Part shown: positions 57,849 to 64,000 of the stretch, one piece after another | Layout of the letters: every line of letters starts with the position of its first letter | Numbering within the stretch: the stretch's first letter is position 1 | Assembly (NCBI RefSeq): GCF_002102345.1 | Contig: NZ_LQPP01000038.1 | Coordinates: forward strand, 1-64,000 | DNA length: 64,000 nt | Direction: 5' to 3' | From: Mycolicibacterium peregrinum | Lineage (GTDB): Bacteria > Actinomycetota > Actinomycetes > Mycobacteriales > Mycobacteriaceae | Translations under genes and position numbers: made by a program | Notes under the pieces: model-generated | What the model saw: only the letters and a program-made list of their open reading frames with translations | Database searches by the model: none | What the model was told of the DNA's origin: nothing

Positions 57849-59384
57849 ATGACCGAACAAGTTGTCGCTAAGAGCGAATCTGCAGCTCACGATGTACAGC
57901 GACTAAAGCGCAACGCCGTCGGGACGGTCGGCGTCATCTTCATGGCGGTGGCGACGGCTGCACCGATCACCGCAATGGTCGGCAATGTCCCGATCGCTGT
58001 TGGCTTCGGAAATGGTTCACACGCCCCCGCTGGCTACATCGTGGCGACGGTCGTCCTCGGCCTCTTCGCCGTCGGCTACGCGACCATGGCCAAGCACATC
58101 ACCACCACCGGCGCGTTCTACGGCTACATCTCCCACGGCCTCGGCCGTATCGTCGGGATGGCCAGCGGCGGGCTGATCACCATGGCCTACGTGGTTTTCG
58201 AGGCCTCGCTCATCGGGATCTTCTCGTTCTTCTTCCAGAACTTCATGCAATCCCAGCTCGGTGTCCATATCCATTGGATCATCCCGGCGTTGCTGATGCT
58301 GGTGATCAACGCGGCCCTGACCTACTTCGACGTCAACCTGACCGCCAAGGTGCTCGGCGTGTTTCTGGTGACCGAGATCGTGATGTTGGCGCTCGGCGCG
58401 GTGGCGGTGCTGTTCAAGGGCGGCGGCCCGCAGGGATTCGCGATCGCCGAGACCATCAACCCGATCGGTGCCTTCTCGCCGGCAGCTGGAATCGCCGGTG
58501 CCAGTGCTGGATTGGGCCTGTTCTTCGCATTCTGGTCATGGGTCGGGTTCGAGTCGACCGCCATGTACGGCGAGGAGTCGCGTAACCCCAAGAAGATCAT
58601 CCCCCGCGCCACGATGCTGAGCGTCGTCGGTGTCGGCGTGTTCTACGTGTTCGTCTCCTGGATGGCGATCGCCGGCACCGGCCCGCAGCACGCGGTGGAA
58701 CTGGCACAGGACTCCGCCACGTCTTCGGAGATCTTCTTCGCCCCGGTGCGGGATGCCTACGGCGAATGGGCCATCACGGTGTTCAACGTCCTGCTGGTCA
58801 CCGGATCGTTCGCCTGCGGGATGGCATTCCACAACTGTGCCTCGCGCTACCTCTACGCGCTCGGTCGCGAAGGTCTGTCCAAGGGACTGCAGAAGACCAT
58901 CGGCTCAACACATCCCACACACGGTTCGCCCTACATCGCCTCGTTCGTGCAGAGCGGTATCGCGCTGGTGATCATCCTGGCCTTCCTGTTCGCCGGAATG
59001 GACCCCTACGTGCACATGTACACGCTGCTGGCGATCCTCGGGACGATGGCGATCCTGATCGTGCAGTCGCTGTGTGCCTTCTCGGTGATCAGCTACTTCC
59101 ACATCCGGAAGAACCACCCGGTGTCCAAGCACTGGTTCAAGACGCTCGTCGCCCCCGGACTCGGCGGGATCGGCATGCTCTATGTCGTGTACCTGCTGTG
59201 GGAACACAAGGACGCCGCCGCGGGCACCGCATCCGGCACCCTGCTGTTCAAGCTGACGCCGTGGATCGTGGTGGGCATCTTCGTCCTCGGCGCGGGCATG
59301 GCCACCTACTTCAAGCTGCGCGATCCGCGCCGCTACGAGTTGATCGGCCGGATTGTTTTCGAGGACAACGTTGTTCGAGACTGA
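57849..59384 (+). CDS. APC-superfamily amino acid/amine permease
   Basis: A 511-residue transporter with about 12 membrane segments. Conserved APC features are GTVGVIFMAVATAAPITAMVGNVP at TM1 and FFAFWSWVGFESTAMYGEESRNPKKIIPRA at TM6. As the divergent partner of the microcompartment operon, it probably imports the amino-alcohol or aminoacetone substrate. The ATG at 57849 is preceded by GGAAGG. Confidence 0.9.
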   Translation: MTEQVVAKSESAAHDVQRLKRNAVGTVGVIFMAVATAAPITAMVGNVPIAVGFGNGSHAPAGYIVATVVLGLFAVGYATMAKHITTTGAFYGYISHGLGRIVGMASGGLITMAYVVFEASLIGIFSFFFQNFMQSQLGVHIHWIIPALLMLVINAALTYFDVNLTAKVLGVFLVTEIVMLALGAVAVLFKGGGPQGFAIAETINPIGAFSPAAGIAGASAGLGLFFAFWSWVGFESTAMYGEESRNPKKIIPRATMLSVVGVGVFYVFVSWMAIAGTGPQHAVELAQDSATSSEIFFAPVRDAYGEWAITVFNVLLVTGSFACGMAFHNCASRYLYALGREGLSKGLQKTIGSTHPTHGSPYIASFVQSGIALVIILAFLFAGMDPYVHMYTLLAILGTMAILIVQSLCAFSVISYFHIRKNHPVSKHWFKTLVAPGLGGIGMLYVVYLLWEHKDAAAGTASGTLLFKLTPWIVVGIFVLGAGMATYFKLRDPRRYELIGRIVFEDNVVRD

Positions 59385-59400
59385 CGCGTTCGACCGGTAG

Positions 59401-59646
59401 ATGGACTCCTTCGAGCGTGTCCTGCTGAAGTTCGTCCTCGCGTGGGCTCCCTACGGGGGTCCGCGCGAGGACGACGTCTGGCTCGAGTTCGGGATGACCG
59501 CCGAGCAGCTGTTCGTGCGGTTCGCCGGGATCGTCTCCGGTCAGGTGCCCAGGGTCAGGGCGCTGTCGGCGGCCGACAGGTCACTGCTCGGGCTGGCCTG
59601 CCGGCACTTGCGCGAGCAGCGTCAATCAGGCGAACGCCGCGCGTAG
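59401..59646 (+). CDS. DUF3263-like small protein
   Basis: An 81-residue soluble protein (FERVLLKFVLAWAPYGGPREDDVWLEFGMTAEQLFVRF) whose core matches the small actinobacterial DUF3263 helix-turn-helix-like family. Function is unknown. It starts 16 bp after the permease and may share its transcript. Its 3' end overlaps the convergent esterase gene by 21 bp. Confidence 0.72.
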   Translation: MDSFERVLLKFVLAWAPYGGPREDDVWLEFGMTAEQLFVRFAGIVSGQVPRVRALSAADRSLLGLACRHLREQRQSGERRA

Positions 59647-60561
59647 ACGCTCACACTGGCTGGCCATGAAGGCTTGGGCCACCGGTGTTTTCGCGGCGAT
59701 CTGGTCGAATCCGTGGAACGCCCCGTACACCTCTTCCACCTGACAGTCGACCCCGGCGTCCCGCAGGCGCTCGGCGTAGGCCATGTCTTCGTCGTGGAAC
59801 AGATCCAGTGTCCCCACGCCGATCCAGGCCGGAGGCAGGCCGGCCAGGTCGTCACGACGTCCCGGCACCGCGGTGGCCGGATCGGCATCGCCGAGGTAGG
59901 CCGACCAACCGAATTTGTTGCTGCCCTGCGTCCACAGCCGGTGGCCGGGATTCTCCAGCTCCGGGCCCACCGACCGGTCGTCGAGCATCGGGTAGACGAG
60001 GATCTGCGCGGCCAGCGACACCTCGCCGCGATCACGGGCGAGCAGCGCGAGGGCGGCGGCCAATCCACCGCCCGCACTAGCGCCGGCCACCGCAACCTTC
60101 GAGGCGTCGACCGCGGGAAGCGCGGCGAGCCATTTCAGCGCGGAATAGCAGTCCTCCAACCCGGCCGGGTAAGGGTTCTGCGGTGCCAGCCGGTATTTGA
60201 CCGCCGCCACCGTGATGCCGAGTTCCCTGGCGAAGCGTCGGCACAGGGCGTCGTCCTGCGCCGGGCTGCCCAGCACGTAGCCGCCACCGTGGATCCATAA
60301 CAGCGCCGGCGCCGGCTCGGTGACCCCGGTCGGCCGGAACAGTCGCACCCCGGCACCGGAGCTCAAGGTGAGCACCTCGACGTCCTTGGGTGTCTGCCGG
60401 TTCTGCAGCACCGTGAGTCGCTGCAGGAGCGGCAGCGTGCGCCTGGACACCAGCTTGCGGGGGATGAAACGGGCGATCCGCTCCAGGTCTGGGTGAAAGG
60501 CTGTCCGGGCGTGTGTGCTTGAAGTCACAATTACCGTTCTACCCGGTGATCTCGACGCCAT
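59626..60561 (-). CDS. Alpha/beta-hydrolase esterase, LipW-like
   Basis: A 311-residue HSL-type esterase. It contains LLWIHGGGYVLG (oxyanion), VAVAGASAGGGLAAALA (nucleophile elbow; GASAG rather than GDSAG), LDLFHDEDMAYAERL (Asp) and YGAFHGFDQIA (His). It resembles Rv0217c (LipW). ATG 60561 has GGAGG upstream, but a GTG eleven codons later (VTSSTHARTAF) would give the usual length of about 300. Confidence 0.85.
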   Translation of the reverse strand: MASRSPGRTVIVTSSTHARTAFHPDLERIARFIPRKLVSRRTLPLLQRLTVLQNRQTPKDVEVLTLSSGAGVRLFRPTGVTEPAPALLWIHGGGYVLGSPAQDDALCRRFARELGITVAAVKYRLAPQNPYPAGLEDCYSALKWLAALPAVDASKVAVAGASAGGGLAAALALLARDRGEVSLAAQILVYPMLDDRSVGPELENPGHRLWTQGSNKFGWSAYLGDADPATAVPGRRDDLAGLPPAWIGVGTLDLFHDEDMAYAERLRDAGVDCQVEEVYGAFHGFDQIAAKTPVAQAFMASQCERLRAAFA

Positions 60562-60669
60562 GTCAAGCAGGCCCTCCGTTGATCGTGCGTGCCGTTTTCC
60601 ACGCCGGGTAGTGCATCGCGTCGCACCGCGACCCGCAAGTAGAAACCGGCGCGCCAGCGCCCAGCGGGC

Positions 60670-62832
60670 CTACTTCAGCAGCGGGTCGCGAGGGAGGCCG
60701 AGGATGCGCTCGGCGATGGTGTTCCGCGTGATCTCGGAGGTCCCGCCCGCGATGGTCATGGCTCGGTTGCCCAGGTAGGCGCGGGTCAGCTTCGGCGTCT
60801 GCCCGGTCACGCCGGCCGAGCCGACCAGATCCATGCTCAGTTCGGTCAGATGCTGGGAATGCTCGGCCACCAGCAGCTTGGTGACGTTGCCCTCGGGTCC
60901 GGGCTCGGTTCCGGCGATCGCCCGGCTGACCCGGCGCAGGTTCAGCAGACGCAGCGTGTGGCCCACGGCGATCACCTCGCCGGCGCGTCGCACATAGCGG
61001 GCGCCATCCGGATCCGCATCGATCAGCGAAACCAGCTCGTCGGCGTCGAATCCGGTCGGCGCCGCCGAGCCGCCGCCGATGGAGATACGCTCGTTGCCCA
61101 GGGTGGCCCGGGCCACCAGCCAGCCCTTGTTCACATCGCCGACGACATCGGCGTCGGGCACGAACACATCGTCGAAGAACACCTCGTTGAAGTGTGCGTC
61201 ACCGGTCAGACCACGCAACGGATTCACCGTCACCCCAGGGGATTTCATATCGATCGCCATCATGGTGACGCCCGCGTGCTTGGGTGCGTCGGGGTCGGTA
61301 CGCACGGTGGCCAGGCCCCACTGGCAGTGCTGAGCCAGGCTGGTCCACACCTTCTGACCCGTTACCCGCCAGCCGCCGTCGACCTTCTTGGCCGCGGTGC
61401 GCACGGCGGCGGCGTCCGAACCCGCCCCCGGCTCGGAGAACAGCTGGCACCACATCACCTGTCCGCGCAGCACCGGCTCCACCCAGCGCTCGCGCTGATC
61501 GTCGGTACCGGCTTGGGCGATGGTCAGGGTCACCCAGCCGGTGATGCCCATGTCCGCGCGCTCGATGTCGGTGAATTCTTCCTCGATCACCAACTGTTCC
61601 AACACATCTGCGGCGCGGCCATACGGCTTGGGCCAGTGCGGCACCAGGTAGCCGGAATCCACCAGGTAGTCGCGGCGCTTGTCCTCGGGCAGCGCGCGCA
61701 CTGCCGATGCCGCGGCCTGCGCGTCCTGGCGATACTGCTCGGCGTCTTCGGGCAGTGTGAACGACGCCCCGTGCGCCTGCCCGTCGCGCTGACCGTCGAC
61801 GACGTCGACCAGCGGATCGGCGCCGTCACCGAGTACGGCGGCGAGGGTCCTGGCGCGTCGCAGGTACAAGTGTGCGTCATGCTCCCAGGTGAAGGCGATG
61901 CCGCCGTGCAGTTGAACGTTGGTCTGGGCGCAGAAGATCTGGGCCCGGATGGCGTGGGCGGCGGCCACCGCGGCGGCGAACTGGGCACCGTCGAGATTGT
62001 CGGCGCGGGCGGCGTCCCACACTGCTGCGGTGGTCTGTTCGGCGTCGACGAGCATGTTGGCCGCGTGGTGTTTGACGGCCTGGAAGGTACCGATGGTGCG
62101 ACCGAACTGCTCACGCACCTTGGCGTACTCGACGGCCATGTCCAGTGCGGCCCAGGACACGCCGACCGCTTCCGCCGAGCCGAGGATCCGGAACACTGTG
62201 CGGGCCCCGCGTGCGGCCCCACGCAGGATCCGGCTCTCGTCGACCGCCACCGCGCGCAGGTCCACTGCGCCGATGCTGCGGGTGGTGTCCAGGGAATCCT
62301 GTGCGATGACGGTGATTCCGTCGGCAATGGCGTCCAGGACGACCATGTCGTCTCCGGCGGCCAGCACGAGTACCTGCGCATCGGGGGCGCCCAGTACCGC
62401 GCGGGCGTGACCGCCGAGGAGTCCGCCGGCGTCGATGCTCACCGAGCCGGCCAGTCCGAGTGCCGCCACCGTCGTTCCGTCGGCGAGGCCCGGGAGGAGT
62501 TCGGCGCGAACGGAATCCGGTGCATAGCGGTCGATGACCACCGAGGCGGACACGGTGGGCAGGAAAGGTCCCGGGCACAGTTCGCGTCCGGCGACCTCGG
62601 CCACCACCGCGAGCTCGGGCAGGCCGAAGCCCGAACCCCCATGCTCCTCGGAGATGGCCAGTCCGTTCCAGCCGAGGGCGGCGCCGGCTGCCCAGATCTC
62701 GTCGGGATAGCTGCCCGCCTTCTCCAGGGTGGCGCGGGCGGCTGCGCGGCTGTCGAGGCGGTTCAGCTGTCCGAGCGCCGCGTCGGCGAGATCCAGGTGC
62801 TCTTCGGTGATGGCCAGCGCAGACTTAGTCAT
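60670..62832 (-). CDS. Acyl-CoA dehydrogenase with two fused ACAD domains
   Basis: A 720-residue flavoenzyme of the long FadE class. The first half (about 1-330) has GWNGLAISEEHGGSGFGLPELAVV and LHGGIAFTWEHDAHLYLRRA, the second (about 370-720) has WCQLFSEPGAGSDAAAV, the FAD/substrate segment GQKVWTS, and the C-terminal AGGTSEITRNTIAERILGLPRD. It should introduce an alpha-beta double bond in acyl-CoA. FadE6 of M. tuberculosis has this double organisation. The gene stands alone between the esterases. Confidence 0.9.
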   Translation of the reverse strand: MTKSALAITEEHLDLADAALGQLNRLDSRAAARATLEKAGSYPDEIWAAGAALGWNGLAISEEHGGSGFGLPELAVVAEVAGRELCPGPFLPTVSASVVIDRYAPDSVRAELLPGLADGTTVAALGLAGSVSIDAGGLLGGHARAVLGAPDAQVLVLAAGDDMVVLDAIADGITVIAQDSLDTTRSIGAVDLRAVAVDESRILRGAARGARTVFRILGSAEAVGVSWAALDMAVEYAKVREQFGRTIGTFQAVKHHAANMLVDAEQTTAAVWDAARADNLDGAQFAAAVAAAHAIRAQIFCAQTNVQLHGGIAFTWEHDAHLYLRRARTLAAVLGDGADPLVDVVDGQRDGQAHGASFTLPEDAEQYRQDAQAAASAVRALPEDKRRDYLVDSGYLVPHWPKPYGRAADVLEQLVIEEEFTDIERADMGITGWVTLTIAQAGTDDQRERWVEPVLRGQVMWCQLFSEPGAGSDAAAVRTAAKKVDGGWRVTGQKVWTSLAQHCQWGLATVRTDPDAPKHAGVTMMAIDMKSPGVTVNPLRGLTGDAHFNEVFFDDVFVPDADVVGDVNKGWLVARATLGNERISIGGGSAAPTGFDADELVSLIDADPDGARYVRRAGEVIAVGHTLRLLNLRRVSRAIAGTEPGPEGNVTKLLVAEHSQHLTELSMDLVGSAGVTGQTPKLTRAYLGNRAMTIAGGTSEITRNTIAERILGLPRDPLLK

Positions 62833-62956
62833 GGTTAGCGAAGCTAACGGGGGTTACGCGGTTAAGTCGACGTGATGCAGGTCACAATTCGACGCCGGGT
62901 GGACAAGTCGGCGAAGTTGTCGCCTGAGTCAATAGGCAGCGGGGTACGCTCGCGCA

Positions 62957-64000
62957 ATGACGGCACGACCGGATAACCGGTACCCCGCACCGACGCTCGC
63001 TGATCGGGCAAAATGGTTGCTGCATGCCAAGCCTTCCGACCACATGCTGGCGCTTAGCGTGGCATCGGCTTCGCTGCCGGTGGTGGGCAAGCACCTGGAA
63101 CCGCTCGGCGCCCTTACTGCCATGAGCGTGTGGGGATTCCGCCATCTGCCCGAGTTCGTCGCCTCCTCGGCGAAGTCCTGGTTCGCCCCCGATGACAGCG
63201 AGTTGCGGAAGTCGGAGCGGGAGCAGACCAACGCCGTCGCCCAAGAGGCGCTGCGCGGCGTGGTCTCGCCGGCCGACCTGGCCATCGACTGGCCGGCTCC
63301 CGACAGCCTGGCGCCGTTGTGGCACACCTACGAGTACCGGCGCGATGTGTACCGAACCTCGGTGCGCTACGGCGACGACCCGACCCAACTGCTCGATGTG
63401 TGGCGGTCAAAGGATCTGCCCAGCGCTGCCCCCGCTCCCGTCCTGTTGTTCGTGCCGGGTGGTGCCTGGGTACACGGCGGGCGGATCTTGCAGGGCTACG
63501 CACTGTTGTCACATCTGGCCCAGCAGGGCTGGGTGTGTCTGTCGATCGATTACCGGGTGGCCCCGCATCATCGCTGGCCGCGGCACATCACCGACGTCAA
63601 GGCCGCCATCGCCTGGGCGCGGGCCAATGTCGACAAGTTCGGCGGCGACCGCAACTTCGTCGCTGTCGCGGGTTGCTCGGCAGGCGGTCATCTGGCCGCG
63701 CTCGCCGGGCTCACTCCGAACGACCCCGAGCTCCAGGGAGACCTGCCGGAGGGCGCCGACACCTCGGTCGATGCCGTTGTGGGCATTTACGGGCGCTACG
63801 ACTGGGAGGACCGCTCCACCGAAGAGCGGGTCCGGTTCGTCGACTTCCTGGAACGGATCGTGGTGGGCCGCAAGCTCGATCGGTATCCGGAGATCTTCCG
63901 GAAGGCCTCACCGATCGCGCAGATCCATCCCGATGCACCGCCGTTCCTGGTCATCCACGGCACCGGCGACAGTGTCATCCCGGTCGCGCAGGCACGCAGT
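62957..64000 (+). CDS. Alpha/beta-hydrolase esterase, LipC-like (3' end outside window)
   Basis: At least 348 residues are encoded before the window ends. The N-terminal 110 residues are helical. The hydrolase core has LLFVPGGAWVHGG, VCLSIDYRVAPHHRWP, VAVAGCSAGGHLAALAGL (nucleophile elbow GCSAGG) and the Asp region FLVIHGTGDSVIPV. The size and order recall LipC (Rv0220). A -10-like TACGCT ends 6 bp before the ATG, so the mRNA could be leaderless. Confidence 0.85.
   Translation, partial: MTARPDNRYPAPTLADRAKWLLHAKPSDHMLALSVASASLPVVGKHLEPLGALTAMSVWGFRHLPEFVASSAKSWFAPDDSELRKSEREQTNAVAQEALRGVVSPADLAIDWPAPDSLAPLWHTYEYRRDVYRTSVRYGDDPTQLLDVWRSKDLPSAAPAPVLLFVPGGAWVHGGRILQGYALLSHLAQQGWVCLSIDYRVAPHHRWPRHITDVKAAIAWARANVDKFGGDRNFVAVAGCSAGGHLAALAGLTPNDPELQGDLPEGADTSVDAVVGIYGRYDWEDRSTEERVRFVDFLERIVVGRKLDRYPEIFRKASPIAQIHPDAPPFLVIHGTGDSVIPVAQARS

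Noticed and set aside
60850..62838. A 662-codon open frame on the plus strand opposite the acyl-CoA dehydrogenase
   Set aside because: It has the same shadow composition, and the acyl-CoA dehydrogenase on the other strand has intact motifs throughout.
1..64000. tRNA, rRNA, riboswitch or origin sequences
   Set aside because: I looked for cloverleaf-like stretches, rRNA-like blocks and DnaA-box clusters between genes and saw none that I could support.

Overview
The window is high-GC actinobacterial DNA, almost certainly from a fast-growing Mycobacterium (Mycolicibacterium) close to M. smegmatis. The backbone contains the conserved mmpL3 neighbourhood (UPF0104 protein, AI-2E permease, mmpL3, NYN protein, trmB, two P-loop-like proteins, GTP-dependent PEP carboxykinase), a FadD4-type operon, udgX and the mycobacterial (RMM) microcompartment locus. 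From memory this order matches the M. smegmatis mmpL3-to-RMM segment. I ran no database search; family calls rest on motifs and recalled family sequences.

Layout. 1-77: tail of an IS630-type transposase abutting a sensor kinase. 78-14612: two-component kinase, DUF3054 protein, M23-like lipoprotein, UPF0104 protein, AI-2E permease, MmpL3, NYN protein, TrmB, two P-loop-like proteins and PckG. 14717-21063: a second MmpL transporter with a divergent TetR regulator and paired palindromes, then a cyclase-ATPase fusion protein. 21289-28963: an overlapping operon (acyl-CoA synthetase, crotonase, double hot-dog hydratase, CoA-transferase-like protein, amidohydrolase, MFS transporter, PLP decarboxylase).

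The decarboxylase gene is cut in two by an element of about 18.1 kb (28964-47025). The element carries a Tn554-type recombinase set (two large tyrosine recombinases plus a small TnpC/DUF6262 protein). Its cargo is metal and metalloid resistance: a CmtR/CtpG metal efflux pair, a MerR-controlled operon of cysteine-rich proteins, and arsenic genes (ArsI/CadI, Acr3, two kinds of arsenate reductase, two ArsR repressors). It also carries a DsbA-like protein, two methyltransferase-like proteins and a Met-rich secreted protein. The recombinase genes appear to be the distal part of one operon headed by an unknown 237-residue protein and a fused XRE/ImmA-type protease, with an 18-bp perfect palindrome at the operon start.

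47026-62832 returns to the backbone: the decarboxylase 3' half, UdgX with its KRRIH loop, a lipase, a small acidic protein, and the complete RMM microcompartment operon (GntR regulator, SDR, amino-alcohol kinase, two BMC-T, one BMC-H, one BMC-P, one unknown protein with a probable encapsulation helix, CoA-acylating aldehyde dehydrogenase, class-III PLP enzyme) with a divergent APC permease. A DUF3263-like protein, an esterase and a double-domain acyl-CoA dehydrogenase follow. The window ends inside a LipC-like esterase. No rRNA, tRNA or CRISPR array was seen, and no gene-free stretch exceeds about 300 bases.
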